Shown: in pieces, positions 36,001-49,194 of the stretch
Numbering within the stretch: the stretch's first letter is position 1
How the letters are laid out: every line of letters starts with the position of its first letter
NCBI GenBank assembly: GCA_964058845.1
Contig: CAXKVR010000170.1
Location: 186,001 to 250,000 of the forward strand
DNA length: 64,000 nt
Reading direction: 5' to 3'
DNA from: Carex sylvatica
Taxonomy: Eukaryota; Streptophyta; Magnoliopsida; Poales; Cyperaceae
Notes under the pieces: generated by a model
What the model was told of the DNA's origin: nothing
What the model saw: the letters and a program-made list of their open reading frames with translations, nothing else
The model's database searches: none
Translations under genes and position numbers: made by a program

Positions 36001-36134
36001 CAGATTTAATAAAATTGATTAAGTGTTCGGTTTGGGATAAAAACACCATTTATCTCATCATAAATGCCTGGTGAATATATACGATCTATATATTCACGGC
36101 GATACCGTCATGCCCCTGATCTCGGGGTGTGACA
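33023..36134 (-). mobile_element. solo LTR 1 of a gypsy-type element (3112 bp)
   Basis: Ends TGTGACGTAGCG...CGGGGTGTGACA, flanked by the 5-bp target duplication CCAAT (33018-33022 and 36135-36139) that restores the satellite phase. Its reverse complement is almost the same as 40682-43787. There is no internal repeat of the ends, no PBS and no protein domain, so a solo LTR fits best. The orientation is taken from the start TGTCACACCCC on the minus strand, a wording common in long plant gypsy LTRs (Tekay/Del-like; inferred). A CT/GT microsatellite lies near 33424, and three GCGGGCC motifs at 34341-34405. Confidence 0.85.
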
Positions 36135-39100
36135 CCAATAGTGTCTCTAGATGGCAAGATAACAAGGCATTTAAAACCATAATACAACACTCCAATTGAA
36201 TTTGTTTGGAGCATCCAAGTAATGTCCCACTATGGCAAGATAATAGGGCATTTATAACCCTAATAAAACACCTCAATTGAAGGTGTTTGGAGCACTGTAG
36301 TAGTGTCTATGGATGAAAAGATAATAGGGCATTTACAACCCTTATACAACACTCCAAATGAATGTGTTTGGAGAACTTTGATAGTGTCTCTATATGGCAA
36401 GATAATAGGGCATTTACAACCCAAATACAACTCTCTAATTGAAGGTGTTCGGAGCACTCTAGTAGCGTCTCTCTATGGCAAGATAATATAATATTTACAA
36501 CGCTAATACAACACTCCAATTGTAGGTGTTTGGTGCACTCTAGTAGTGTCTATAGATGAAAAGATAATAGGGCATTTACAACCCTTATACAACACTCCAA
36601 ATGAATGTGTTTGGAGAACTTTGATAGTGTCTCTATATGGCAAGATAATATGGCATTTACAACCCAAATACAACTCTCTAATTGAAGGTGTTCGGAGCAC
36701 TCTAGTAGTGTCTCTCTATGGCAAGATAATAGAATATTTACAACGCTAATACAACACTCCAATTGTAGGTGTTTTGTGCACTCTAGTAGTGTCTAAAGAT
36801 GAAAAGATAATAGGGCATTTACAACCCTTATACAACACTCTAAATGAATGTGTTTGGAGAACTTTGATAGTGTCTCTATATGGCAAGATAATAGGACATT
36901 TACATCCCAAATACAAAACTCCAATTGAAGTTGTTTGGAGCACTCTAATAGTGTCTCCAGATGACAACATAATAAGGCATTTACAACCATAATACAACAC
37001 TCCAATTCAATGTGTTTGGAGCACATTAGTAGTGTCCCACTATGGCAAGATTATAGGGCATTTAGAACCCTAATACAACTCTCCAATTGTAGGTGTTCCG
37101 GGCAATCTAGTAGTGTCTCTATATGGCAAGATAATAGAATATTTACAACGCTAATACAACACTCCAATTGTAGGTGTTTGGTGCACTCTAGTAGTGTCTA
37201 TAGATGAAAAGATAATAGGGCATTTACAACCCTTATACAACACTCCAAATGAATGTGTTTGAAGAACTTTGATAGTGTCTCTATATGGCAAGATAATAGG
37301 GCATTTACAACCCAAATACAACTCTCTAATTGAAGGTGTTCGGAGCACTCTAGTAGTGTCTCTCTATGGCAAGATAATAGAATATTTACAACGCTAATAC
37401 AACACTCCAATTGTAGGTGTTCGGAGCACTCTAGTAGTGTCTATAGATGAAAAGATAATAGGGCATTTACAACCCTTATACAACACTCCAAATGAATGGG
37501 TTTGGAGAACTTTGATGGTGTCTCTATATGGCAAGATAATATGGCATTTACAACCCAAATACAACTCTCTAATTAAAGGTGTTCGGAGCACTCTAGTAGT
37601 GTCTCTCTATGGCAAGATAATAGAATATTTACAACGCTAATACAACACTCCAATTGTAGGTGTTTGGTACACTCTAGTAGTGTCTATAGATGAAAAGATA
37701 ATAGGGCATTTACAACCCTTATACAACACTCTAAATGAATGTGTTTGGAGAACTTTGATAGTGTCTCTATATGGCAAGATAATAGGACATTTACATCCCA
37801 AATACAAAACTCCAATTGAAGTTGTTTGGAGCACTCTAATAGTGTCTCCAGATGACAACATAATAAGGCATTTACAACCATAATACAACACTCCAATTCA
37901 ATGTGTTTGGAGCACATTAGTAGTGTCCCACTATGGCAAGATTATAGGGCATTTAGAACCCTAATACAACTCTCCAATTGTAGGTGTTCCGGGCAATCTA
38001 GTAGTGTCTCTATATGGCAAGATAATAGAATATTTACAACGCTAATACAACACTCCAATTGTAGGTGTTTGGTGCACTCTAGTAGTGTCTATAGATGAAA
38101 AGATAATAGGGCATTTACAACCCTTATACAACACTCCAAATGAATGTGTTTGGAGAACTTTGATAGTGTCTCTATATGGCAAGATAATAGGGCATTTACA
38201 ACCCAAATACAACTCTCTAATTGAAGGTGTTCGGAGCACTCTAGTAGTGTCTTTCTATGGCAAGATAATAGAATATTTACAACGCTAATACAACACTCCA
38301 ATTGTAGGTGTTCGGAGCACTCTAGTAGTGTCTATAGATGAAAAGATAATAGGGCATTTACAACCCTTATACAACACTACAAATGAATGTGTTTGGAGAA
38401 CTGTGATGGTGTCCCTATATGGCAAGATAATAGGGCATTTATAACCCTAATAAAACACTCCAATTAAAAGTGTTTGGAGCACTCTAGTAGTGTCTAAAGA
38501 TGACAATATAATAGGGCATTTACAGCCATAATACAACACTCCAATTCAATGTGTTTGGAGCACATAAGTAGTGTCCCACTATGGCCAGATAATAGGGCAT
38601 TTACAACCCAAATACAACTCTCTAATTGAAGGTGTTCGGAGCACTCAAGTAGTGTCTCTATATGGCAAGATAATAGAATATTTACAACCCTAATACAACA
38701 CTCCAATTGAAGGTGTTCGGAGCACTCTAGTAGTATCTCTACATGGCAAGATAATAGAATATTAATAACCCTAATACAACACTCCAATTATAGGTGTTTT
38801 GAGCACTCTAGTAGTGTCCGTAGATGAAAAGATAATTGGGCATTTACAACCCTTATACAACACTCCAAATGAATGTGTTTGGAGAACTTTGATAGTGTCT
38901 CTATATGGCAAGATAATAGGACATTTACATCCCAAATACAAAACTCCAATTGAAGTTGTTTGGAGCACTCTAATAGTGTCTCCCGATGACAACATAATAA
39001 CGCATTTACAACCCTAACGCAACACTCCAATTCAATGTGGTTGGCGCACGCTAGTATTGTCCCACTATGGCACGATAATAGGGCATTTACAACCCTAATA

Positions 39101-40681
39101 CAACTCTCCAATTGAAGGTGTTCGGAGCACTCTAGTAGTGTCTCTACATGGCAAGATAATAGAATATTAATAACCCAAATACAACACTCCAATTATAGGT
39201 GTTTTGAGCACTCTAGTAGTGTCCGTAGATGAAAAGATAATTGGGCATTTACAACCCTTATACAACACTCCAAATGAATGTGTTTGGAGCACACTAGTAG
39301 TGTCCCACTATGGCAAGATAATAGGGCATTTACAACCCTAATACAATTATCCAATTGAAGGTATTCGGAGTACTCTAGTCGTGTCTCTATATGGCAAGAT
39401 AATAGAGTATTTACAACCCTAATACAACACTCCAATTGTAGGAGTTTGGAGCACTCTAGTAGTGTCTAAAGATGAAAAGATAATAGGGCATTTACAACCC
39501 TTATACAACATTCCAAATGAATGTGTTTGGAGAACTTTGATAGTGTCTCTATATGGCAAGATAATAGGGCATTTACATCCCAAATACAAAACTCCAATTG
39601 AAGTTTATGGAGCACTCTAATAGTGTCTCCCGATGACAACATAATAAGGCATTTACAACCCTAACGCAACACTCCAATTCAATGTGGTTGGAGCACACTA
39701 GTATTGTCCCACTATTGCACGATAATAGGGCATTTACAACCCTAATACAACTCTCCAATTGAAGGTGTTCGGAGCACTCTAGTAGTGTCTCTACATGGCA
39801 AGATAATAGAATATTAATAACCCTAATACAACACTCCAATTATAGGTGTTTTGAGCACTCTAGTAGTGTCCGTAGATGAAAAGATAATAGGGCATTTACA
39901 ACCCTTATACAACACTCCAAATGAATGTGTTTGGAGAACTTTGATAGTGTCTCTATATGGCAAGATAATAGGGCATTTACAACCCAAATACAACTCTCTA
40001 ATTGAAGGTGTTCGGAGCACTCTAGTAGTGTCTCTCTATGGGAAGATAATAGAATATTTACAACGCTAATACAACACTCCAATTGTAGGTGTTTGGTGCA
40101 CTCTAGTAGTGTCTATAGATGAAAAGATAATAGGGCATTTACAACCCTTATACAACACTCCAAATGAATGTGTTTGGAGAACTTTGATAGTGTCTCTATA
40201 TGGCAAGATAATAGGGCATTTACAACCCAAATACAACTCTCTAATTGAAGGTGTTCGGAGCACTCTAGTAGTGTCTCTCTATGGCAAGATAATAGAATAT
40301 TTACAACGCTAATACAACACTCCAATTGTAGGTGTTTGGTGCACTCTAGTAGTGTCTATAGATGAAAAGATAATAGGGCATTTACAACCCTTATACAACA
40401 CTCCAAATGAATGTGTTTGGAGAACTTTGATAGTGTGTCTATATGGCAAGAAAATTGGGCATTTACATCCCAAATACAACACTCCAATTGAAGTTGTTTG
40501 AACCACTCTTATAGTGTCTCCAGATGACAACATAATAAAGCATTACAACCATAATACAACACTCCAATTCAATGTGTTTGGAGCACACTAGTATGGTCCC
40601 ACTATGGCACGATAATAGGGCATTTACAACCCTAATACAACTCTCCAATTGAAGGTGTTCGGAGCACTCTAGTAGTGTCTC
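36135..40681. repeat. 81-bp satellite array, middle block
   Basis: About 56 monomers, same orientation as the left block. It shows a 243-bp (three-monomer) repeat (36307, 36550) and an 891-bp (eleven-monomer) repeat: segments at 36746, 37010 and 37151 recur at 37637, 37901 and 38042. Confidence 0.95.
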
Positions 40682-43600
40682 TGTCACACCCCGAGATCAG
40701 GGGCATGACGGTATCGCCGTGAATATATAGATCGTATATATTCACCAGGCATTTACGATGAGATAAATGGTGTTTTTATCCCAAACCGAACACTTAATCA
40801 ATTTTATTAAATCTGAAATCAGTTTAAAACTGATCCGAAACTTTTCAAAACTTTTATACATGCCTTTGTAAATTCGATTCGATAAAACCAATAGAACAAT
40901 GACTTATCATATCAGAAAACCAAATTTTTTTTTTCTATTTATATCTACCCGGATTAGTCAGAATTATAAATATCAGGTACCGTGGAGTATAGACCCTCCA
41001 CGCCGGTCATCCCACCCGTATTCATTTAAACCCCCAAATTCATATCATGTCACAACAAAAACATATATGCAAAAGACCATATAACTTTTAAAACATAAAC
41101 TTTGAAAACATAAAAGCATACATACACATAGCATGGAAAGCATAAAGCAAGCACATAAAATTTTAAAACATAAATCGAAACCGTTTAGAAATATTTACGC
41201 AAGTCCGGTTAGCTGGATATATATACAACAAAAGTTGATCCAAGTACTAAACAAGTACAACGATCTCAAAACAGGGCATACATATACCTAACACCTCAGA
41301 TAGCTCACTGTCTGATCCCGAAAGCCTCTAGTCCTTCTTTCCTGAAATGTTTCACAAGGAAACGGGTGAGAAAAACCTTTTCGCGGTTTATCTCAGTGCC
41401 GAAGCTACTGGATTTATCAGATATTCACGTCAGAACTAAATACGGAACTAAAATCAGAGTTAAAGCATGAATGCAAAGCTTTGAATCGATAAACAAATGA
41501 ATCTACATCTTTAAATGCCTTTAAACAGAATCATCAGAAACATATCAGAATATTGGGTCTTAATTAAACTCAGATATCTGGTAGCACATGCAGATGTTCC
41601 ACCGAACTGGTCCCAGAACATACCTGCATCTGTAGGGTTACATACACCTACAGATGTCGCTCCCCGTGCAATCAAATCAGACCCTCATCTGCAGTGCTTT
41701 GGCTTAACAATTTACAAAAGACTGGTTCTTAATCAAACATTACAGTTCCAATCATACAGATATATCCTTTCCAGTATTTCGTTCCAGAAATCAGAGCAGA
41801 AATCAGAATAACAGAATCTTATCTACCACAGTTATAGTCACAGAATAACAGATCCTCATTCCAACCGGTTTGGACTCAGAGGGGTCGTTCCCCAATGCGC
41901 ATATGGTTCCCGAAATCGAAATCTAGTGTATACTCTAGATTTCGCAGAACAGAATATCACTTACAGTGATATATATATATATAATAGTAGCAATTCACTG
42001 TGGTTTCATTCTCTATCAGAATCAGAATAACAGTTCAATCGGTAAACCATACCAGAATGCAGATCAACAGATAAAACAGTTCAATTAGTTATGCAATGCT
42101 CAGATGATGCTTGAAATCAGAAATTCAAAATGCAATTTAAAAACGTCCTATTTAATTCCTAATTGAACCTCAGGAAAAATCCCGTGAACCCCCGCACCTT
42201 TGTACTTTTCATGTCGCTTACGGTTGGTCTGAACTCCTTTCGGTATTCCGGGATTCACCTGATTGTCCTGCTAAACCTGCTATAACATACAGTTACACGC
42301 TGTATTAAATCCTTACTCTATGTTCGATAAGTTACGCTTCGATCGGTACGTTTTTATGTAATTTATTTGACTTAATTCATTTCTGAATTTTCAGATTTTA
42401 TACTATGGTTGCGGCCCGCAGGAGGTCTCCTTGCGGCCCGCAAGTCACCATACACATACCATTACGGCCCGCAAAGATTGGTACAGAAGTGTTTTAAGCT
42501 TTGTTTGCAACCGAATTCCGATCGGTTTCGATCGAAACTCGTTCTAAACACCGTATATTGGTTCCTAACATGTTGTAGGTTGGTACGGTAGAGTTTTCAT
42601 ATCAATTGATATCATGTATACCTGATACCGGTTTGGTACCGGTGCTAACTTGCTCGATTAGCAAACAATTCAGATTTTTGGTTATCGATAATATACAAGA
42701 TTGGTATTCATGGTACATATACCTATCTATATCATGCAACACATATATTCTAAGTTCTTGGTACCAACTTGATTACCCAATTAACCCTCGATTCGGATCG
42801 AAACTCGGTATAACAATCGAATCGATACAAAATTGAAATGCATGATACTTATTCAATTCAAATACACATATATGACATCCTATAGTCAATTAATCATCAT
42901 GCAAATCGATTTCAATCAAAGTTAGGGTTTCGATACTCAGATTTTCAGAACTTCGATCAAATCTCAGAAAATTCGATGCAGAACGATTTAGAAACCTCAA
43001 TTATACAAATTAACACCTTAATTTCAGAATCTAAACAAACCCTAACTAAATTTTCGGATTCAAAGTGAAATCTTAAGAAATCGGTATAAAATCAAGAAAT
43101 CAACAAGTAATTCGAATGGAATTCGATCAATTCAACACGGTTTCGCATTTCTAACAAAAATCGATTCAATTCGACAATTAGGTTTTCAAGGGAGATGAAA
43201 TATACCAAATTGGAGAGAAGGAGATGATCAAGGTGGTAGTACTTTGCTCCAAACTCGATTTCGCGTACGTCTGATCGATTCGGTGTACTCGGATCTCACT
43301 TTTTTCTCTCTTCTCACCTTCTCCCTCTCTTTTCCTCTTTGTTTCCGCCACCCACCACACACAACACACACACACACGTGTACACACAAGGAGTCACGGC
43401 CAAAGGAAGAGAAAAATCAAGGTTTTGGGTTATTTTTGGCAATTTTGCAAATATGCCCATTAAACTTCCAATATTGCATATATGTAAATTTTTCAAGAAA
43501 AGCCCTTGCTTAATTTAAATAGAAATTTGCATTATAGTATATATATATATACATATAGATATATTCATATGTATAATTTAATGATCCATTTGATATTTCA

Positions 43601-43787
43601 ATTCGGATAGGTTTATTTTTATTCGATCAAATCAGAAATTCGATTCTAAATGCCTTGACTCAGAAAAAGTCAGAATAAAATTAGAAAAATATATCAAGGC
43701 ATCAGATTTAAATTCGGAAAAATTCAGATGAACTTAATATTTCGAAATTATTATTATTTTAATATTCTTAGATTTCGCTACGTCACA
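40682..43787 (+). mobile_element. solo LTR 2 (3106 bp), inverted relative to solo LTR 1
   Basis: Begins TGTCACACCCCGAGATC and ends GCTACGTCACA, flanked by GTCTC (40677-40681 and 43788-43792). The content is the reverse complement of solo LTR 1 with few differences, for instance a longer CA microsatellite at 43360-43380. No coding domain: open frames such as 41515-41811 lie in both copies without known motifs. GCGGCCCGC motifs lie at 42412-42472. Confidence 0.85.
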
Positions 43788-45248
43788 GTCTCTATATGGC
43801 AAGATAATAGAATATTAATAACCCTAATACAACACTCCAATTGTAGGTGTTTGGAGCACTCTAGTAGTGTCTGTAGATGAAAAGATAATTGGGCATTTAC
43901 AACCCTTATACAACACTCCAAATGAATGTGTTTGGAGAACTTTGATAGTGTCTGTATATGGCAAGATAATAGGGCATTTACATCCCAAATACAACACTCC
44001 AATTGAAGGTGTTCGGAGCACTCTAGTAGTGTCTATAGATGAAAAGATAGGGCATTTACAACCCTTATACAACACTCCAAATGAATGTGTTTGGAGAACT
44101 GTGATAGTGGCCCTATATGGCAAGATAATAGGGCATTTATAACCCTAATAAAACACTCCAATTAAAAGTGTTTGGAGCACTCTAGTAGTGTCTAAAGATG
44201 ACAATATAATAGGGCATTTACAACGCAAATAAAACACTCCAAATGAATGTGTTTGGAGCAGTCCAATAGTGTCTCTAGATGGCAAGATAACAATGCATTT
44301 ACAACCATAATACAACACTCCAATTGAATTTGTTTGGAGCATCCAAGTAATGTCCCACTATGGCAAGATAATAGGGCATTTATAACCCTAATAAAACACC
44401 TCAATTGAAGGTGTTTGGAGCACTGTAGTAGTGTCTATGGATGAAAAGATAATAGGGCATTTACAACCCTTATACAACACTCCAAATGAATGGTTTTGGA
44501 GAACTTTGATAGTGTCTCTATATGGCAAGATAATATGGCATTTACAACCCAAATACAACTCTCTAATTGAAGGTGTTCGGAGCACTCTAGTAGTGTCTCT
44601 CTATGGCAAGATAATAGAATATTTACAACGTTAATACAACACTCCAATTGTAGGTGTTTGGTGCACTCTAGTAGTGTCTATAGATGAAAAGATAATAGGG
44701 CATTTACAACCCTTATACAACACTCCAAATGAATGTGTTTGGAGAACTTTGATAGTGTCTGTATATGGCAAGATAATAGGGCATTTACATCCCAAATACA
44801 ACATTCCAATTGAAGGTGTTCGGAGCACTCTAGTAGTGTCTATAGATGAAAAGATAATAGGGCATTTACAACCCTTATACAACACTCCAAATGAATGTGT
44901 TTGGAGCAGTCCAATAGTGTCTCTAGATGGCAAGATAACAAGGCATTTACAACCATAATACAACACTCCAATTGAATTTGTTTGGAGCATCCTAGTAATG
45001 TCCCACTATGGCAAGATAATAGGGCATTTATAACCCTAATAAAACACCTCAATTGAAGGTGTTTGGAGCACTGTAGTAGTGTCTATGGATGAAAAGATAA
45101 TAGGGCATTTACAACCCTTATACAACACTCCAAATGAATGTGTTTGGAGAACTTTGATATTGTCTCTATATGGCAAGATAATAGGTTATTTACATCCCTT
45201 ATACAACACTCCAAATGAATGTGTTTGGAGAACTTTGATAGTGTCTCT
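43788..45248. repeat. 81-bp satellite array, right block
   Basis: About 18 monomers, same orientation, closest to 30550-31500 in monomer order. It ends in mid-monomer at the outer ATHILA LTR (GTGTCTCT|TGTTCACAC). Confidence 0.95.
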
Positions 45249-46779
45249 TGTTCACACAAAAGCGTATGCTAGAAAGTTTTAGTACAGCAAGCTGTACTTT
45301 TTAACCTTTAATACACCTTTGGTTCATACTGCAAGTGCACAGTCCTATCGAGTAGTATATCGTCCGGTATCAATCACACGGACGGTTCAAATCTAAACTG
45401 GACTCTACTTAAATCAATTAAAGACTAGAAGTGAGAAATGGTTGGTTTTTGGTATTTAATTCCTAATCAGGTCAATAACAGTAATTAAATGAAAGACAGT
45501 AAATAAACTTTGTTTAAATCAATATAAAAGACGTTTTCAGGGTTTCAGACTTATCTCAGTTCTGTCTCTTAGTCCCTGACACGGACCGTGTAGTTTCTTA
45601 CACGGGTCGTATCAGCTTACACGAGTCGTGTACTGTCGTACACGGGTCGTGTACTGTCGTACACGGGTCGTGTACTGTCGTACACGGGTCGTGTGGACTT
45701 CGAGTTAATGCACCAGTCACTGTTTCTTTACGTGGTTCCTTTGTGTAAGGTTCAACTGACCAGACCTAATGTTTCTAAACCTCAACTGTCGTATGTTGGT
45801 TTATTAACTTGGTATGGAATCTGCAATATCTACCCTCTTTGGGCTCTAAACCTCAATTGTCGTATATTGGTTCGAGTTACCAAGTTACTTGTTTGGAATA
45901 CTAAAGGTAACCTCTTATCTGTCGATAAGAGGAAATGTTCACCTTCCGGCTACTAGTTGGTTTCCCCTGTCGGATCACTAATCCTACCTCATGTACTTAG
46001 TCTGGTTGAAAGATCAAATTGGACACAGTACCTTATAAATGTGGCCTCATCTAGTGGTCAAACCAAATAATAATCAAGCAATTCAAACTAAGCAATTAAA
46101 ATCAATCACAATCAAGCAAACACAAATTTCAACGTAAAAATCAAATAACTAGATGCAAAACAAAATATTCGATTACATCTTAACCCTAGAAACTAATAAA
46201 ACTACTCAAACATAGTACTAAAACAGATAACAAAGATAAAAGAATAAGAATTCATTCTAAAACCCGAAGTACAAAGAAGATCCACAACAAAAACTCGCGT
46301 CTTTTGCTTCTCAACTTCGTCTCCAAGCAATAGCCGTCAATCTCTAACCCTAGAATTGTCTCTCTGCTCCAGAATACCTTTTTGGTGCAAGAAATCCCCT
46401 TTTTATAGCCTTTGGCCTACTTTCCTTCCATCAGATTTCTTTCCAGAACTCTAGATCTCTTTCCGGATTTGTCTGATACGACCCGTGTAACATCCTGTAC
46501 GGGTCGTGTGCCTGTGTCTCTTCTGAGGTCGAGTCAGCAGTCGTGTCTGTGGTCAAGTTGAGGTTGATACGACCCACACAAAATAGTACACGACAGTGTA
46601 AACACTTCTCAAATTCTAGATTCTCCTCGATTTCATCTCATTCCTGCAAAATAAGAACAAACTTACAGCAGTACCACATTCTATGGATATTTTAATGAAA
46701 TATGACCGATTAAATGATTCTAGACACAGGTTTTGGTACAAAATATAGGTCAGAAAGTAGATACATTTGCGGGATATGA
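45249..46779 (-). mobile_element. 3' LTR of the outer ATHILA (1531 bp)
   Basis: The + strand begins TGTTCACAC like 13114. The other end reads GATATGA instead of GATATCA, so the minus-strand 5' terminus is TC, a probable point mutation. It contains the ACACGG phased block at 45579, 45600, 45619, 45640, 45661 and 45682, with more units than the family B LTR at 13445. Confidence 0.85.
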
Positions 46780-47550
46780 AATTCCCCCAAGCTGAAATCT
46801 TGCTTGTCCTCAAGCAAAAATCCCAACTCAGGTACCAGGTAAGTCTTTGGATCAACTAAATGCAATTAAAATTCTAAATGTGAAAAATTTACGTGAGCTT
46901 GCTATTGTTAAGAACCCAGGAATCATTTTGGTCAATAACTTGGATTTCTTTGACAACTTTTGATTCACCCCACAGATTGACTAAGTTTGGGAGACGAGCT
47001 CAAAGGCGCCCAATAGGACTTATTGCCAGTACTCTTATGTTCTCCATCTTTTCAAGTTTTTATTATTATTTTTATTTTTTTTAATTATTTATTTATTTTT
47101 GCGTACACCATGAATACACACATCTAATGGTATTCATTCATACCAATGGATATCCCAATCTTTCTTTATTGAAAATCCTGTTTCCCTATTTTAAAGGCAC
47201 ATTTCAGTTTCCAATCAGTTCAAGGTTTTCATCTTTTCAGGTTCTCAAAACATCCCATCTTAAGTAGTCTGTTAATTAACCATGGGGTTAGTTCCAAATT
47301 TTCAAGGTCATCCTAATTCTTTCCAAAAAATTTCAAAGGAATCCTTAATTCAAGCAATTCACGCAAATTATCCACCTATAAATGTATGAAAAAGTAAATA
47401 TGCCCTAAAAAGAAAATTAAATGAGTCCTAAATGCAAAAGTCTCCCCCCCTAAGCTTAGTCTGAGCAGTGTCCTCAATGCTTCAAGACTAAAAAGATAGA
47501 AAAGATATAAAACTCGGGGAAAAGAAAACAAACCTGGGCAACCTAGGAAG
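46780..47550 (-). other. polypurine tract and 3' noncoding region, outer ATHILA
   Basis: The minus strand has a CTTGGGGGAATT purine tract directly at the LTR edge (46780-46791). GTTTGGGAGACGAGCTCAAA at about 46985 recurs at 51070 in the nested element, so the noncoding region is conserved between families. No gene. Confidence 0.7.
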
Positions 47551-47599
47551 GTGGGGCGCCAGGCTAGTAGCCATGCTCCTCAAAGAAGCGCCAATCTCG

Positions 47600-49189
47600 C
47601 AACTGGTCCTCGATCGCCGAGAGTCATGAGCCTTGAGAAGTCAACTCGATTCGGAGGTCGGAGAGTGTGTCACCATACTCAATCTGGGTGGCCTACATGT
47701 CGAGCTGAGCGGCCTGCATGTCAAGTTAAGTGGCTCGCATCGCGAGCTGAGTGGCATGCATGGCAGAGATGAGCTGGTACATGTCCCAGGTGGTGGGGTC
47801 AGGTGGGTGAGAGGGACCGGCGGCAGAAGTACAGGCATGTACTGGTGGAGGGGATAGTGGGGCATCGAGCATCTCCACATCAGCTGTATGAGATGGGTGG
47901 TCCCGAACAGGAGGAGGGGGTGGCGGTGCACGAGCAGCCCGAGGTGGCCGTGAGAAGAGCCAGGTACTCCAGTCAACGAAAGAGAGAGAGACTGGAAAAG
48001 GTAGAGGAAACAGAGTCCGCTCATCGGGCATACGCTAGAGGAAACGTCGACCAGCAGGGCCGTGCTCAACCTTGATGAACTTGTATGAGCGGAAAGCATC
48101 GATAGTCAACAGACGGGGACCGCTGCAGAGGTCATCATCGACGATCTGCACCCCTAATCGGTCCGCGATGAGGGTAACATAGGCGCTAATGGTAACAGCA
48201 CCTCCCAGCCTCGTAGAGCGCTGCTGACGGAGCCAGTGGTGGATCATGATGAGCATCAGATCGGGCCGCTTGAGCTCGCCGTCTGGGCGGAGCATGTGAT
48301 CCAACAACTGGAGGTCCTTGACGTTGGCACGGGCAACTGTCTCGCCTCGTGCAAAGATGGTGCCACCCAGAATTCGGAGGATGCAGCGGAGGACTGGGTG
48401 AGGGACATTCAGACCCTTGAACTCCTTGTTGACCACTGAACTGGGCTCCATGCTAGAGATCAGGTTCCATAAATGGTCCTTGTCGAGATCCCCATGGAAG
48501 GAGAGGGATGTAGTCTGGGGGTCAGCCGCAAAACCGAACCACTCACGTAGAGTAGAGACCCAGACACGGTGAGACTGATGGCAGAGCTGAAACTTGATGT
48601 AAGAACGATCATTGTTGTTCCACTTGAGCTCGAGAGAAGAGAGAAACTCATGCATGAGTTTCCTGTAGCCAAACATGTCAATAGCCCAGAAAGCAGGAGT
48701 AATCCCGATCCGTCCCGTAAGGCGAAGGAACTCCTCTATGCTGAAGGTGCGAAGGGCCGCGAAGTCGACTACCCGAGTGTTCTCAATCTTTCTCTACCGT
48801 AGGAGGTCAAAATAACCAAACTGGCGACGCGTGGGTATGGGGAAATACTCGGCCACATATGCGTCGGCCCTATCAATATAGCCCTCAGAGGGGGTGTTGC
48901 GCTCCTCAGTGTCAAAGGAACTCGAGCCAGAATGAGAGGGGTGATATGAAGAGTGGTGAGAAGAGTGATGAGAGGAGGAAGAAGAGGACGACTGAGGAGG
49001 GGAAGAACGGGAGGACGAGGTACGGGCCGATGTAGTGCTGTCAGGCCTAGAAGGAGTGGGCGTGCGTGCACGTTGTTGTTGCTCGGCACGGAGAGCGAGC
49101 TACCGCCGCTCATTGGCGTGCTTGGAATGGCGTTCGTTGAACATGGTGCTTTGGAGGGTCGATACGGGTCGGACAGGTAATGGTACGGG
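47600..49189 (-). pseudogene. env-like ORF (ATHILA ORF-1 family) of the outer element
   Basis: One minus frame runs from the Ser/Pro-rich N-terminus (about 49140) through EEFLRLTGRIGITPAFWAID (48700) and HEFLSSLELKW (48650) to YIKFQLCHQSHRVW, the conserved core of the ATHILA ORF-1 family, then PHPVLRCILRILGGTIFARG. Stops in frame: TAG near 48790 (after LLR) and TAG near 48034 (after RRFL), with one more in the N-terminal part. The C-terminal part is Pro-rich and ends near 47720. The product's function is unproven. The nested element entered upstream of this ORF. Confidence 0.7.
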
Positions 49190-49194
49190 TCGGA

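Noticed and set aside
41515..41811. 98-codon ORF in solo LTR 2 (111-codon counterpart at 34967-35302)
   Set aside because: Present in both LTR copies, no known domain, no start context; noncoding LTR sequence is simpler.
33023..43787. The middle satellite block as an inverted segment produced by recombination between the two LTRs
   Set aside because: Each LTR has its own matching 5-bp target copies, and the satellite orientation is unchanged.
24329..45282. Several dozen overlapping open frames of 60-305 codons on both strands as genes
   Set aside because: They are translations of the 81-bp satellite; 81 is divisible by three, so open frames recur on both strands with every monomer. No domain, no unique sequence.
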